A DNA stretch of 64,000 nucleotides from Aestuariibaculum marinum (GCF_014596975.1 NZ_JACVXD010000002.1:302180-366179), one strand, 5' to 3'; shown: positions 35,292 to 46,040, numbered from the stretch's first letter. Notes: generated by a model not told the origin, from the letters alone. Program-made: numbers and translations.

Positions 35292-38200
35292 GTGAGTAAA
35301 ACAGATATCGCCCAAACCTACCAACAGCTTTTGCAAACGCAAAAACTGCAAGATTCTATTGCCAATTCTCAAAGTAAAACACATTTAAAAGGACTTGTTG
35401 GATCTGCATTATCATTCGTGATATCGAATGCATTTAAAGATAGTGACAAGCCGTTTTTAATGGTGTTTAATGACAAGGAAGAAGCGGCATTTCATTTAAA
35501 TGATTTAGAGCAGCTTTGTGGAAAAGACGATGTGCTTTTTTACCCGGGCAGTTACCGCAGACCATATCAGATAGAAGAAACCGATAATGCTAACGTGTTA
35601 TTGCGTGCTGAGGTGCTTAACCGCATTAATTCACGTAAAAAGCCGGCTATAATTGTAACCTATCCGGATGCGCTTTTCGAGCAGGTGGTCACCAGAAAGG
35701 AGTTGGAGCGTAATACTTTAAAGATCGCTGTTAATGATAAGTTATCTATCGATTTTGTTAACGAGGTATTGTTTGAATATCAGTTTAAACGCGTTGATTT
35801 TGTTACCGAACCTGGAGAATTTTCTGTTCGCGGTGGAATAGTTGATGTGTTTTCATTTTCACACGACGAGCCGTATCGTATTGAGTTTTTTGGTGATGAG
35901 GTAGATAGTATCCGTACGTTTGATGTCGAATCGCAATTATCGGTCGATCAGATTAAGAAGATTAATATCATTCCGAATGTAGCGAATAAGTTATTAGAAG
36001 AACGCAGACAGAGTTTCTTAAAATACATTGCGCAGAAAACAGTAGTGTGTTTAAAGAATGCCGATTTGTGTTTTTCGCGTATTGATGATTTTTACGAAAA
36101 GGCTGAAGACGCATTTAAAACCTTGTCTTCAGATATAAAGCACGCCGAACCAAACGAGTTGTTTTGTAATTCGACTTTGTTAAAACAACAATTGTTAGAG
36201 TTTACGATAGTTGAGTTTGGAAGGACTTCAGTGTTTAATGCTTCTGAAGTTATCGAGTATCATACCACGCCACAACCGTCTTTCAATAAACAATTCAATT
36301 TGTTAATTGAAGACCTAAACGCAAATCACGAAAAGGGGTATGCCAATTATATTGCTTGCGTGAGCGAACAGCAGGCCAAGCGTTTTCACGATATTTTCGA
36401 TGATTCGAATTTAGATGTGAAGCAATATTCAACCATTATTTTATCATTACATCAAGGATTTGTCGATGCCGATAGCAAAATGGTTTGCTATACCGATCAT
36501 CAGATTTTTGAGCGTTATCATAAATTCAGTGTTAAAAATGGGTATGCGAAGAAGCAGGCGATTACCCTTAAAGAATTAACCAATCTGGATATTGGCGATT
36601 ATGTAACCCACATCGATCACGGTATCGGACGTTTTGGGGGTCTTCAAAAAATAGATGTAGAAGGCAAAAAACAGGAAGCTATAAAACTAGTGTATGGCGA
36701 GCGCGATGTATTGTATTTAAGCATTCATTCGTTACATAAAATTACCAAGTTTAATGGTAAAGACGGTAAACCTCCTAAAATTTATAAACTAGGGAGTAAT
36801 GCCTGGAAAACTTTAAAAGAAAAAACAAAGTCGCGTGTAAAACACGTAGCGTTTAACCTGATAAAACTTTACGCGAAACGTAAAACAGAAAAAGGATTTC
36901 AATATAAGGAGGATAGCTATATGCAACATGAGTTGGAAGCTTCCTTTATTTATGAAGATACACCAGATCAAAGCTCGGCAACAGCCGATATTAAAGCTGA
37001 TATGGAAAGCGAACGCCCAATGGACCGTTTGGTGTGTGGTGACGTGGGCTTTGGTAAAACAGAGGTTGCTATTCGCGCGGCTTTTAAAGCCGTTGATAAT
37101 GGTAAACAGGTTGCCGTTTTAGTGCCAACCACAATATTAGCTTATCAGCATTACAGAACCTTTAGAAAGCGCTTAAAAGATTTCCCGGTAACGGTAGATT
37201 ATGTAAATCGTTTTAGAACCGCAAAGGAAAAACGAGAAACCCTTTCTGGTGTTGAAAGTGGTTCGGTAGATATCATTATCGGTACGCATCAATTAGCTAA
37301 TAAAACGGTTAAGTTTAAAGATTTAGGTCTGTTAATTGTAGATGAAGAACAGAAGTTTGGAGTAGCGGTTAAAGAGAAGTTGAAAACTATTAAGGAAAAT
37401 GTAGATGTATTAACTTTAACAGCAACACCAATCCCCAGAACGCTTCAGTTTAGTTTAATGGCTGCAAGAGATTTATCGGTCATCACTACACCGCCACCAA
37501 ATCGTTATCCTATAGAAAGCCATGTGATTCGTTTTAACGAAGAAACCATTCGCGATGCGGTAAGTTATGAGATTGAACGTGGTGGACAAATCTTCTTTAT
37601 TCACAATAGAATTGAAAATATCAAGGAAGTAGCCGGTATGATTCAGCGTTTAGTACCCGATGCGAAAGTAGGTGTTGGTCACGGACAAATGGATGGTAAA
37701 AAACTAGAAGAGTTGATGCTATCGTTTATGGATGGTGCTTTCGATGTGTTGGTGAGCACCACAATCATCGAGAGTGGTTTGGATGTGCCAAACGCTAATA
37801 CCATTTTCATCAATAATGCAAATAATTTTGGATTGAGCGACTTGCACCAAATGCGTGGTCGCGTGGGACGCAGCAACAAAAAGGCGTTCTGCTATTTTAT
37901 TACACCAGAATATTCAGCAATGACTGATGATGCGCGTAAACGTATTACAGCCTTATCTCAATTTACAGAGTTGGGTAGCGGATTTAATATCGCGATGAAA
38001 GATTTAGAAATTCGTGGTGCTGGTGATTTATTAGGAGGAGAGCAAAGCGGCTTTATTAACGAAATAGGGTTCGACACGTATCAGAAAATTTTAAATGAAG
38101 CGATTGAAGAACTTAAAGAAAACGAATTTAAGGACCTTTATGATGAAAATGAAGATGAGAAGGAATACGTTAAAGATGTAACAATTGATTCTGATTTTGA

Positions 38201-38633
38201 GTTATTGTTTCCTGATGATTATGTAAATAATATTACCGAACGTTTAAGTTTATATACGCAGTTAAACAGTTTTAAAACCGAGGAAGAGTTACAAAAGTTT
38301 GAAAGTGAACTTATCGATAGATTTGGAGAATTACCGAAACAAGTACACGATTTATTGAACAGTGTCCGCATTAAATGGATTGCTGCTAAATTAGGTTTCG
38401 AAAAAGTGATTATGAAACAAGGGAAGTTTATTGGTTATTTTCTTAATGATCAGCAAAGTAGATTCTACCAGAGTAAAAACTTTACCAAAGTGCTGCAGTT
38501 TGTTCAAAGTCATCCTTCGGCATGTAAAATGAAAGAGAAACAAACGCGTAATGGTTTAAGATTATTACTTACTTTTGATAATATTAAAACCGTAGACCAA
38601 GCGTTAAAAGCGATACAGCCCATAATGGCTTAG
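35292..38633 (+). CDS. mfd: Transcription-repair coupling factor
   Basis: Removes stalled RNA polymerase at DNA lesions and recruits UvrA. 1113 residues, GTG start. A UvrB-like N-terminal part (PGSYRRPYQIEETDNANVLLR, shown as PGSYRRPYQ), the RNA-polymerase interaction domain (about 430-500, GDYVTHIDHGIGRFGGL), an SF2 helicase core with Walker A GDVGFGKTEVA and DEEQ box VDEEQKFG, a TRG-like region and the C-terminal TRCF domain. The length is normal. Confidence 0.98.
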   Translation: MSKTDIAQTYQQLLQTQKLQDSIANSQSKTHLKGLVGSALSFVISNAFKDSDKPFLMVFNDKEEAAFHLNDLEQLCGKDDVLFYPGSYRRPYQIEETDNANVLLRAEVLNRINSRKKPAIIVTYPDALFEQVVTRKELERNTLKIAVNDKLSIDFVNEVLFEYQFKRVDFVTEPGEFSVRGGIVDVFSFSHDEPYRIEFFGDEVDSIRTFDVESQLSVDQIKKINIIPNVANKLLEERRQSFLKYIAQKTVVCLKNADLCFSRIDDFYEKAEDAFKTLSSDIKHAEPNELFCNSTLLKQQLLEFTIVEFGRTSVFNASEVIEYHTTPQPSFNKQFNLLIEDLNANHEKGYANYIACVSEQQAKRFHDIFDDSNLDVKQYSTIILSLHQGFVDADSKMVCYTDHQIFERYHKFSVKNGYAKKQAITLKELTNLDIGDYVTHIDHGIGRFGGLQKIDVEGKKQEAIKLVYGERDVLYLSIHSLHKITKFNGKDGKPPKIYKLGSNAWKTLKEKTKSRVKHVAFNLIKLYAKRKTEKGFQYKEDSYMQHELEASFIYEDTPDQSSATADIKADMESERPMDRLVCGDVGFGKTEVAIRAAFKAVDNGKQVAVLVPTTILAYQHYRTFRKRLKDFPVTVDYVNRFRTAKEKRETLSGVESGSVDIIIGTHQLANKTVKFKDLGLLIVDEEQKFGVAVKEKLKTIKENVDVLTLTATPIPRTLQFSLMAARDLSVITTPPPNRYPIESHVIRFNEETIRDAVSYEIERGGQIFFIHNRIENIKEVAGMIQRLVPDAKVGVGHGQMDGKKLEELMLSFMDGAFDVLVSTTIIESGLDVPNANTIFINNANNFGLSDLHQMRGRVGRSNKKAFCYFITPEYSAMTDDARKRITALSQFTELGSGFNIAMKDLEIRGAGDLLGGEQSGFINEIGFDTYQKILNEAIEELKENEFKDLYDENEDEKEYVKDVTIDSDFELLFPDDYVNNITERLSLYTQLNSFKTEEELQKFESELIDRFGELPKQVHDLLNSVRIKWIAAKLGFEKVIMKQGKFIGYFLNDQQSRFYQSKNFTKVLQFVQSHPSACKMKEKQTRNGLRLLLTFDNIKTVDQALKAIQPIMA

Positions 38634-38669
38634 TAATTGATTATAAATAATTTATAAATACCCTGAATT

Positions 38670-40031
38670 TTGAAAAGGTTTTTAATTCTAATCGGCTTAA
38701 TCTCAAATATTTTATTGGCGCAACACTCCATTAAAGGCGTGTTTACTCCGCCCGAAGATTATCGTGTAGCGGTGTTGTATAAGGTGACACCAACAATTTC
38801 AGAGTATATTACTCACGCCGAAGTAGATAAAAAAGGAAATTTTGAAATCGCTTTAGATTCTACCGTAACCAAAGGGATGTATCGTATTGTATATGCTATT
38901 CCTGAAGAAGATTATAACTTCGATATTATTTATAACAAAAAGGAAGATATCAGCTTAACGTTCAATTCTGAAACCGGATTGAAGATTTTATCATCTTCCG
39001 AGAATAAATTAATGTCATCCTATACCAATAGCATGTCCATGATTACCCATAGTATAAATAACTACTACAGGGATAAAAGTGAGGATACTTTGGCGTTAGT
39101 TTCTATTTTTAAAACGCAGCGAGAAGCTCAAAAAGGGTTTGAAGATTTAGCTAAAAATACCATTGCATTAGCCTTTATTAAAGCGAATAAACCATATATT
39201 CCTAAGCATTACGAAGATGTTGAAACTTACAGCAAGAACGTAAAAACGCATTACTTCGATCATGTTAATTTTACTAATAAAACCTTGCAAAGTTCTAATT
39301 TCCTGAATGAACGTATGGTGAATTATGTTTTTGGTGTGGTTACCGATTCGATTAACAGAGAGGCGAATTACAAAGAAAATATCAATGTGTTTTGCGAAGC
39401 GATGAAAGAAGCACCTATTCAAATTAAACGTACGCTTTTGGTTGATTTATGGGAGCAAATGCGAGATTTAAATTATGAAAAGACAGCGAATTATATTTCA
39501 GATACCTATTTAATTAACATTGCTAAAAAATTAAACGATACTGCCCTGGTTGATGGCTTATCATTATACAGGAATATATCGATTGGTAAAGTTGCTCCTG
39601 ATTTTTCATTTGATGTTGAAAAAGACGGTGTAAAGCGTAGTAAAAAATTAAGTGAGTTAACGGGTGTCAAAAATTATATTCTGGTTTTTTGGAATAGCAC
39701 TTGTGCGCATTGTTTAGATGAAATTCCGCAATTGGAAGCCTTCATTAAAGGCAAGAAAAAAGAAGACATAACCGTAATTGCTATAGGCTTGGAAGATTCA
39801 CCTGAATACTGGAACCGTGTAGTGAAACGTCTTCCCAATTTTATTCATGTATATGGGGCTGGCTATTGGGATAATGAAATAGGCAACAGTTATGGAGTAA
39901 CAGCAACTCCTTCTTATTTTGTTTTAGATAAAGACAAGCATATTGTTGCGAAGCCAGACGATATCGATGTGTTGAAATTGTATTTTGAATCGCTAAAGAA
40001 TAAAGGGAAGAATAAGGCGTCTCAAAAGTGA
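38670..40031 (+). CDS. Secreted TlpA-like thioredoxin-fold protein
   Basis: 453 residues from a TTG start. A signal peptide (about 1-18, MKRFLILIGLISNILLAQ) is followed by an N-terminal domain of about 300 residues of the DUF4369/DUF5106 sort common in Bacteroidota. A C-terminal thioredoxin-like domain (about 305-440) has the redox motif Cys-Ala-His-Cys in WNSTCAHCLDEIP and the cis-Pro TATPSYFVLD. It is probably a periplasmic thiol-disulfide protein. Its end overlaps the convergent yraN gene by 10 bases. Confidence 0.87.
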   Translation: MKRFLILIGLISNILLAQHSIKGVFTPPEDYRVAVLYKVTPTISEYITHAEVDKKGNFEIALDSTVTKGMYRIVYAIPEEDYNFDIIYNKKEDISLTFNSETGLKILSSSENKLMSSYTNSMSMITHSINNYYRDKSEDTLALVSIFKTQREAQKGFEDLAKNTIALAFIKANKPYIPKHYEDVETYSKNVKTHYFDHVNFTNKTLQSSNFLNERMVNYVFGVVTDSINREANYKENINVFCEAMKEAPIQIKRTLLVDLWEQMRDLNYEKTANYISDTYLINIAKKLNDTALVDGLSLYRNISIGKVAPDFSFDVEKDGVKRSKKLSELTGVKNYILVFWNSTCAHCLDEIPQLEAFIKGKKKEDITVIAIGLEDSPEYWNRVVKRLPNFIHVYGAGYWDNEIGNSYGVTATPSYFVLDKDKHIVAKPDDIDVLKLYFESLKNKGKNKASQK

Positions 40032-40381
40032 TAAAAGGCATCTTTTAGATGTTCTATCTCGTAAGTCTTGCCTTGTTTAACAATGGCTATAATATCAAAA
40101 CGGACTTCAACATCTAATTGATTTTCAGTTACATATTCATCGACGGCTCTAACTAAGTTTTTTATCTGTTTGGGTTTTACAAAATCCTGCGGATTACCAA
40201 AGTCCGTATTTGATCTGGTTTTTACTTCAATTATGGTTAGAATATCTTGTTGTTGGGCAATAATGTCAACTTCAGCTTTATTAAATCGGTAGTTTCGTTC
40301 TACAATGGTATAGTCATGCTCTAAAAGAAAATCGACTGCTAGTTGTTCACCTTTTTTACCTAATTCATTATGTTGTGCCAT
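40022..40381 (-). CDS. YraN-family (UPF0102) nuclease-like protein
   Basis: 119 residues with the nuclease-like pattern GKKGEQLAVDFLLEHDYTIVERNYR, shown as GKKGEQLAVDFL, EVDIIAQQ and IIEVKTRS (the Glu/Asp/Glu-x-Lys set of the restriction-endonuclease fold). In vivo role unknown; some relatives are linked to DNA recombination. The 3' end overlaps the thioredoxin-like gene by 10 bases on the other strand. Confidence 0.9.
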   Translation of the reverse strand: MAQHNELGKKGEQLAVDFLLEHDYTIVERNYRFNKAEVDIIAQQQDILTIIEVKTRSNTDFGNPQDFVKPKQIKNLVRAVDEYVTENQLDVEVRFDIIAIVKQGKTYEIEHLKDAFYHF

Positions 40382-40457
40382 ACCTTGTTTGGTTGAATAA
40401 TTGGTCTTAATTTAGGTATTTGTTATTGTATTTATCTCATTTAATTTAATTTAAATT

Positions 40458-40473
40458 TTTAGTCTTGTCTAAA
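40458..40473. promoter_or_regulatory. Putative iron-regulator box upstream of the split feo operon
   Basis: Inverted repeat TTTAG-N6-CTAAA, extending to seven bases per arm (TTTTTAG/CTAAAAA), 28 bases upstream of the -7 element. The same half-sites occur at 46057-46072 before the TonB receptor/DtxR pair. Confidence 0.55.
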
Positions 40474-40501
40474 AATATTTTTAACATCGTGTAAATTAAA
40501 G

Positions 40502-40509
40502 TATATTTG
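40502..40509 (+). promoter_or_regulatory. -7 element of the split feo operon
   Basis: TATATTTG, an exact TAnnTTTG match, 40 bases before the first ATG of the DtxR-FeoA/FeoB operon. Confidence 0.65.
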
Positions 40510-40549
40510 TCTGTGATTTTGAAGTAAATTGAAAACATAAATTTAAAAT

Positions 40550-41572
40550 ATGTACACATATAACCCTATATCGGCACTTCTTGTATTTTTTGTTGCTGGA
40601 GGTCTTTTGTATTTTTTATTCAGACCTGCTAAAGGATGGTATTGGGTTTTAAAGAATCAGTTTATAAGTAATGAGAAAACAATAATAGAAGATGTTTTAA
40701 AGCAACTTTATCATTTTGAAAACTCAAATAATAAGGTCGATATGAAAACCTTAGTGCATATGTTGAGTTTTAGCAACAAAAGAATCGTTGATGCCATTAA
40801 TAAAATGACGGTTAATGATTTAATTTACTTTGAATCTGATATTTTAAAATTAACCGAAAAAGGTAGAGAATATGCGTTGCGTATTGTTCGGGTTCATAGA
40901 CTTTGGGAGCGTTATTTAGCCGATAAAACAGGATTTCATAAAATAGAATGGCATGATAGAGCTGAATCCATGGAGCATCGATTGAATCATGATGAGGTTG
41001 AAGAATTATCGATGCATTTGGGACATCCAAAATTCGATCCTCATGGAGATCCAATTCCAACAAAAACTGGTAAAATGGCACAGGTAAAAGGTGTTGAATT
41101 GCCGTTGTTACAAGTAGGCGCCGTGGGTAGAATTACGCATATTGAAGACGAACCTGAAGTAATTTATAAGCAGATTTTAGCTGAAAATATTCATATGGGG
41201 TCTTTGATTAAAGTCGTTGAAAATAACTCAACCCGTATTGTGTTTCTTTCCGAAGGTGAAGAGTTTAAATTAGCTCCAATAGTGGCTGCGAATTTAACTG
41301 TAGCACCTTTAGAGAAAGAAGTTGCTGTTGAAGATAATGTGGCACGATTATCTAGTTTAAATGAGCATGAAACGGCTAAAATTATTGGGATTTCCCGCGA
41401 AAGTCGAGGAGAAAGTCGCAGACGATTATTGGATTTAGGTTTCGTAAAAGGTGCCAATGTGAGTATTGATTTGGTTAATCCCTTAGGAGAACCCAATGCT
41501 TATTTAATTAAAGGAACGTCTATTGCTTTACGTAACGATCAGGCGGCTAAAATCCTGATTAAAAAAGATTAG
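40550..41572 (+). CDS. Membrane-anchored DtxR-type regulator fused to FeoA domain
   Basis: 340 residues. An N-terminal hydrophobic segment (about 8-25, PISALLVFFVAGGLLYFLF) precedes a DtxR/MntR-like region: winged helix (about 45-110), then a metal-binding dimerisation region with RVHRLWERYLADKTG and FDPHGDPIPTKTG. Two SH3/FeoA-like segments follow, the second (about 265-338) with SRRRLLDLGFVKGANV and GTSIALRNDQAAKILI, which is a full FeoA domain. The membrane anchor is unusual for a DNA-binding repressor. It is 3 bases upstream of the FeoB GTPase gene. Confidence 0.85.
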   Translation: MYTYNPISALLVFFVAGGLLYFLFRPAKGWYWVLKNQFISNEKTIIEDVLKQLYHFENSNNKVDMKTLVHMLSFSNKRIVDAINKMTVNDLIYFESDILKLTEKGREYALRIVRVHRLWERYLADKTGFHKIEWHDRAESMEHRLNHDEVEELSMHLGHPKFDPHGDPIPTKTGKMAQVKGVELPLLQVGAVGRITHIEDEPEVIYKQILAENIHMGSLIKVVENNSTRIVFLSEGEEFKLAPIVAANLTVAPLEKEVAVEDNVARLSSLNEHETAKIIGISRESRGESRRRLLDLGFVKGANVSIDLVNPLGEPNAYLIKGTSIALRNDQAAKILIKKD

Positions 41573-41575
41573 ATT

Positions 41576-42340
41576 ATGGAAACAAAAATAAATAGTGGCT
41601 GCGAAACTTGTGAGCATTTTAATAAAGACGGATTGAAAAAATTGGGTGTTCGTACTGATAATTTCGATTTTGTTGTGGCTTTAGCAGGTAATCCAAACAC
41701 AGGAAAAAGTACCGTGTTTAATGCACTTACTGGATTGCGTCAGCATACCGGAAATTGGCCGGGAAAAACGGTAACGCGTGCAGAAGGTGGTTTCGAGTAT
41801 AATACTAAAAAATACAAACTTGTTGATTTGCCTGGCACTTATTCCTTAATGTCAACTTCAGAAGATGAACAGGCAGCGAGAGATTTTATTCTTTTCGGAA
41901 AACCAGATGTAACGGTTATTGTTGTCGATGCTAATCGATTGGAGCGTAATCTGAATTTAGTACTTCAAATTTTAGAAATTACTGATAAAGCTGTGTTGTG
42001 TTTAAATCTTATGGATGAGGCTGAACGTAATGCTATTGAAATAGATGTACGTACTCTATCACGCGATTTAGGGATTCCAGTGGTTCCGGCTAGTGCTCGA
42101 TTTAATCGTGGTATTCCAGAGCTTATTCAAACCATAAGTGAAATTGCAAGTGGTAAAATTATATGTAAACCACACCGCATTAAAAGTGTCCCTGAAAATA
42201 TTGAAAAGGCCGTTAAAACCTTAACGGTTGAAATTGAAAAAGAATTCCCGAATATTTCTAATAGCCGATGGATAGCCTTTAGGTTGTTAGAAGGAGATAA
42301 ACAAATTATTGAAGCCCTAAAAACAGGAGAATTTGTTTAA
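41576..42340 (+). CDS. feoB: FeoB GTPase half (split FeoB, N-terminal part)
   Basis: 254 residues covering only the cytoplasmic G domain and the helical guanine-dissociation-inhibitor region of the Fe2+ transporter. P-loop [12 protein letters not shown] (G1), DLPGTYSL (G3) and NLMD (G4) are intact. A short N-terminal Cys-x2-Cys piece (GCETCEHF) is present. The frame stops where a normal FeoB would continue into the membrane part, and a new ATG starts 13 bases later. Both halves are free of internal damage, so this reads as a stable split and not a frameshift. Confidence 0.92.
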   Translation: METKINSGCETCEHFNKDGLKKLGVRTDNFDFVVALAGNPNTGKSTVFNALTGLRQHTGNWPGKTVTRAEGGFEYNTKKYKLVDLPGTYSLMSTSEDEQAARDFILFGKPDVTVIVVDANRLERNLNLVLQILEITDKAVLCLNLMDEAERNAIEIDVRTLSRDLGIPVVPASARFNRGIPELIQTISEIASGKIICKPHRIKSVPENIEKAVKTLTVEIEKEFPNISNSRWIAFRLLEGDKQIIEALKTGEFV

Positions 42341-42353
42341 AAATAAAATTTAA

Positions 42354-43772
42354 ATGAAACAAAATAATATTGATAATATCATTGAGTTGTCTAACGAATT
42401 GCGTTGGCAAATTGGTGATGAATTTCACGATAACTTAACCGAAAGTATTTATGCCGATGCCGCCGATATTGTTAAAGATTCCGTGCGCAGTAATGATTCA
42501 AAAAGACGCTTTAGGCTGGATGCTAAAATCGATAAAATTGTAACCAGTAAACGGTTTGGTTTCCCTATTATGTTTTTAATTTTAGGAACTGTCTTGTGGC
42601 TTACCATTCAAGGTGCAAACTATCCTTCGTCTTTATTAGCTAACCTTTTACTCGATACAATTCATCCAGCATTAAAAAGTGGAGCTGCAAGTCTGGGTAT
42701 GCCTTGGTGGCTTGATGGTTTCTTAATTGATGGGGTGTATTTGGCAGTGGCTTGGGTAATCGCGGTTATGTTACCACCAATGGCCATCTTTTTTCCTATG
42801 TTTACCCTTTTAGAAGATTTTGGTTATTTGCCACGTGTGGCTTTTAATTTAGATGCACTATTCAATAAATCCGGTGCACATGGGAAACAGGCATTAACCA
42901 TGAGTATGGGCTTTGGTTGTAATGCAGCTGGAGTTGTGGCTGCTAGAATTATAGATAGCCCCAGAGAGCGTCTCATAGCGATTTTAACGAATAACTTTTC
43001 ATTGTGTAACGGACGCTGGCCAACACAAATATTAATTGCAACCATTTTTATTGGAGCCGTAGTGCCAAAATCTTCATCCAGTTTGGTGTCTTTATTAGCT
43101 GTTATTGGTGTTGCAGTTTTGGGAATGGCATTTATGTTTGGGGTATCTTGGGGGTTGTCCAAAACCGTTTTAAAAGGGGAGGTGTCAACCTTTAATTTAG
43201 AATTACCACCGTACAGACCACCACGTTTTTGGAAAACCATTTATACGTCGCTAATAGATCGGACTTTAATTGTGTTATGGCGAGCGATTGTTTTTGCAGC
43301 ACCTGCCGGAGCTGTGATTTGGTTGATATCTAATATTCATATTGGTAATGAAAGTATAGCAGCCTGGGCTATAAACGGTATGGATGGTTTCGGGTTTCTT
43401 TTAGGATTAAACGGTGTGATTTTATTAGCATATATCGTAGCGATTCCGGCGAACGAAATTGTAATTCCTACTATTTTGATGCTTACGGTTTTAGTGACAG
43501 GAGTTGGAGTTGGAGAAGGCGCTGGCGTCATGTTTGAGTTGGATTCTATTAATGCCACAGCTGATGTGTTAAAAGCTGGAGGGTGGACATTATTAACCGC
43601 CATAAACCTAATGTTGTTCAGTTTACTGCATAATCCTTGTAGTACAACGATTTATACCATTTACAAAGAAACTAATAGTGTGAAATGGACTGTTGTGGCT
43701 TCTGTGATGCCTGTTATTTTAGGATTTATTGTTACCTTTTTGGTAGCTCAATTGTGGCGTCTAATATTCTAA
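42354..43772 (+). CDS. feoB: FeoB membrane permease half (split FeoB, C-terminal part)
   Basis: 472 residues with about eight to ten membrane segments and the FeoB gate motifs. An N-terminal linker (about 1-65, ending in [18 protein letters not shown]) corresponds to the FeoB stretch before the first membrane helix. Gate blocks include [20 protein letters not shown] and [20 protein letters not shown]. Expected to form the Fe2+ pore with the separate GTPase encoded just upstream. Confidence 0.9.
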   Translation: MKQNNIDNIIELSNELRWQIGDEFHDNLTESIYADAADIVKDSVRSNDSKRRFRLDAKIDKIVTSKRFGFPIMFLILGTVLWLTIQGANYPSSLLANLLLDTIHPALKSGAASLGMPWWLDGFLIDGVYLAVAWVIAVMLPPMAIFFPMFTLLEDFGYLPRVAFNLDALFNKSGAHGKQALTMSMGFGCNAAGVVAARIIDSPRERLIAILTNNFSLCNGRWPTQILIATIFIGAVVPKSSSSLVSLLAVIGVAVLGMAFMFGVSWGLSKTVLKGEVSTFNLELPPYRPPRFWKTIYTSLIDRTLIVLWRAIVFAAPAGAVIWLISNIHIGNESIAAWAINGMDGFGFLLGLNGVILLAYIVAIPANEIVIPTILMLTVLVTGVGVGEGAGVMFELDSINATADVLKAGGWTLLTAINLMLFSLLHNPCSTTIYTIYKETNSVKWTVVASVMPVILGFIVTFLVAQLWRLIF

Positions 43773-43782
43773 AATCAGTCTT

Positions 43783-46026
43783 TTATTTTAAAGAATATCG
43801 TAAACCAAAAAATAATCGACGTCCTTGGTTAGGACCATAAACATAAGAAGGGTCGAATGTTAAAGCATATGGGTTTTCGGGTGTGGCTAATGCGTTTCCA
43901 TTGTTGTCAAATTCAACTTGTTTATCAAAAGGATCATGAGCTCTGGCGATAATAAAGGGGTTGCCTTTATTAGGTGTCCAATTCAGTAGGTTTTTAATGC
44001 CTCCATAAATTTCAAAATTCTTTAAACCATCGAAAGTCAATTGAATATTTTGAATACTCCAAACAGGTGATTTCGGTGATCTAGGATCTAAATCTCCCAA
44101 TAAAGGTAATCGCATTGGGCCGTAAATGTTTCCTGTATAATCGAAAGTCAGATTGTATTTGTAAACTTTGTAAGTTGCAGCCCATGTTCCGGTAAAACTT
44201 TCGGTAAGCATTTGTTGTTCGGTAATATTATTTTCAGTTTTAGAAACATCCTGAAGCGTAGCTCCTGCTAGTAGTTTTATTCCGTTGTTAAACATAGCGT
44301 CTATGTTAAGACTTACGCCTTTACTTACTGCTTTTCCGTCTAGATTATCGTAAATAATTTGATTCGGATTTGTGTCGTAATCTGGTAAAATAATATTACT
44401 AAAGTGCGTGTACCACGCTGAAGCATCTAAACCAATCATGACACCGCTTTTGGTGTACAGTTTCGTTAAATAATTTAGGTTGATGTTATAGGAGCGTTCA
44501 GGTTTTAAAGCTTCAGTGATAATCACGTCTCTGGCACCGGTTAAAGCGGCGTGTTCTTCAGTAAATAAGTTTACAACTCTAAATCCGGTTCCGGCATTAA
44601 GGCGTAAGATGTCGTTTTTAGATGGTTTAAATTTATAAGCGATCCTTGGTGTGAAAATATTGCCATGTCGTTTATCGTAATCGTATCTGGCTCCTAAAAG
44701 TAAATTATGTTTTTCGCTGAAAGCAATTTCATCCTGAGCAAAAAATGAAGGAATAACAATTTCATCAGCATGTGCTGTAGCAGGTGTATTATCGTTATAA
44801 AAATTGTAGCGTGCGGCTGTTCCGAATAATAAATCGTGATTGGATAACGATTTGTCCCAGGTAAATTGACCAAAACCGATGCGTTGTGTTGCTAAGTAGG
44901 GGGTGTTTCCGTAGACGGAGTTTTGATTGTGATCGGTATACGAATACTGAAACAATACTTTTTCTTCAATTGGTAATTGATACTTTCCAAGGAGTTCAAA
45001 ACGTTTGGTATAAATGCTTTCGCCGTAAATGTCATCGCCACCTCTGTAGCTTGGATTCCATTGCATTTCACCACCCCATCTGTCTTCATAAAAGAAGCGC
45101 CCTGCTACAGAAAATAACCGATTGTTTTTTCTGTTAAAATTCCATTTTTGAAAAATAGAGATACGGTCTTGTAAGGTTAAATCGGTAAAATTATCGTTAT
45201 TATTATCTATTGGATTGCTGTAGTTAAAGTAATTAATCCCGGTTAAAACGTTAGTGCTTTGTCCTAGTTGAGCTTTAAAACCGATATCGGTGTTAATTTC
45301 GCCCCAGCCAGAAATATAACTGTCTGCAAACACTAGTGGAGCGTTTTCTGGAAGTTTGGTAATAATGTTGATTAAACCACCAACGGCTTCACTACCGTAA
45401 AGAGAGGATGCCGGACCTTTAACGATTTCGATTTGTTCAATTAATGAATTCGGAATTCCAGATAAGCCATAAACTGTAGACAGCCCGCTAACAATGGGCA
45501 TCCCATCAATAAGAACTAAAGTGTACGGGCCTTCCAGTCCGTTAATGTGAATGTCTCCGGTATTACAGACGTTACAGTTAATTTGTGGACGAACACCATT
45601 TACATTCTGTAAGGCTTCAAAAATATTTGGTGTTGGATTTTTCTTTAGAAAGGTAGGAGTGTAAACTTCAACAGGGACAGGGCTTTCCAGTCTGGAAACC
45701 GCTTTTAAAGTGCCGGTAACGACCACCTCTTCAAGCATGTCCGATTCCTCTAAATGAAAATTTATGCTATTCGTTGCATTAATAACTTCAATAACTTTGG
45801 TTTTCGTTTTGTAGCCCGTAAAAGATGCCGATATGTTATACTTACCAGTGTCGACATGTAGTATTGTGAAAAAACCATTGTCATCTGTTATAGCGCCTTT
45901 TGATAATTCTTTAATGTATACGTTTACATAGGGGAGCGGTAAGTTATTTGAAAAAACTCGTCCCGTTATTTGTTGCGCGTTTAAAGAAATTGAGGTTATT
46001 GCTATTAAAAAAATTAGAGGTCTCAT
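43783..46026 (-). CDS. TonB-dependent receptor with CarboxypepD_reg-like N-terminus
   Basis: 747 residues. Signal peptide (about 1-17), a carboxypeptidase regulatory-like domain (about 20-100), a plug domain (SPVPVEVYTPTFLKK onward, about 105-220) with KGPASSLYGSEAVGGLINI, and a beta-barrel to a terminal aromatic stretch (LFFGLRYSL). The gene faces the second DtxR regulator across a shared iron-type box, and lies between two feo modules, so iron, siderophore or heme uptake is likely. Its end is 10 bases from the end of the split FeoB gene. Confidence 0.93.
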   Translation of the reverse strand: MRPLIFLIAITSISLNAQQITGRVFSNNLPLPYVNVYIKELSKGAITDDNGFFTILHVDTGKYNISASFTGYKTKTKVIEVINATNSINFHLEESDMLEEVVVTGTLKAVSRLESPVPVEVYTPTFLKKNPTPNIFEALQNVNGVRPQINCNVCNTGDIHINGLEGPYTLVLIDGMPIVSGLSTVYGLSGIPNSLIEQIEIVKGPASSLYGSEAVGGLINIITKLPENAPLVFADSYISGWGEINTDIGFKAQLGQSTNVLTGINYFNYSNPIDNNNDNFTDLTLQDRISIFQKWNFNRKNNRLFSVAGRFFYEDRWGGEMQWNPSYRGGDDIYGESIYTKRFELLGKYQLPIEEKVLFQYSYTDHNQNSVYGNTPYLATQRIGFGQFTWDKSLSNHDLLFGTAARYNFYNDNTPATAHADEIVIPSFFAQDEIAFSEKHNLLLGARYDYDKRHGNIFTPRIAYKFKPSKNDILRLNAGTGFRVVNLFTEEHAALTGARDVIITEALKPERSYNINLNYLTKLYTKSGVMIGLDASAWYTHFSNIILPDYDTNPNQIIYDNLDGKAVSKGVSLNIDAMFNNGIKLLAGATLQDVSKTENNITEQQMLTESFTGTWAATYKVYKYNLTFDYTGNIYGPMRLPLLGDLDPRSPKSPVWSIQNIQLTFDGLKNFEIYGGIKNLLNWTPNKGNPFIIARAHDPFDKQVEFDNNGNALATPENPYALTFDPSYVYGPNQGRRLFFGLRYSLK

Positions 46027-46040
46027 TAATTAAGTTTTTG

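Noticed and set aside
40812..41496. Minus-strand frames inside the DtxR-FeoA gene
   Set aside because: Antisense shadows of a conserved gene.
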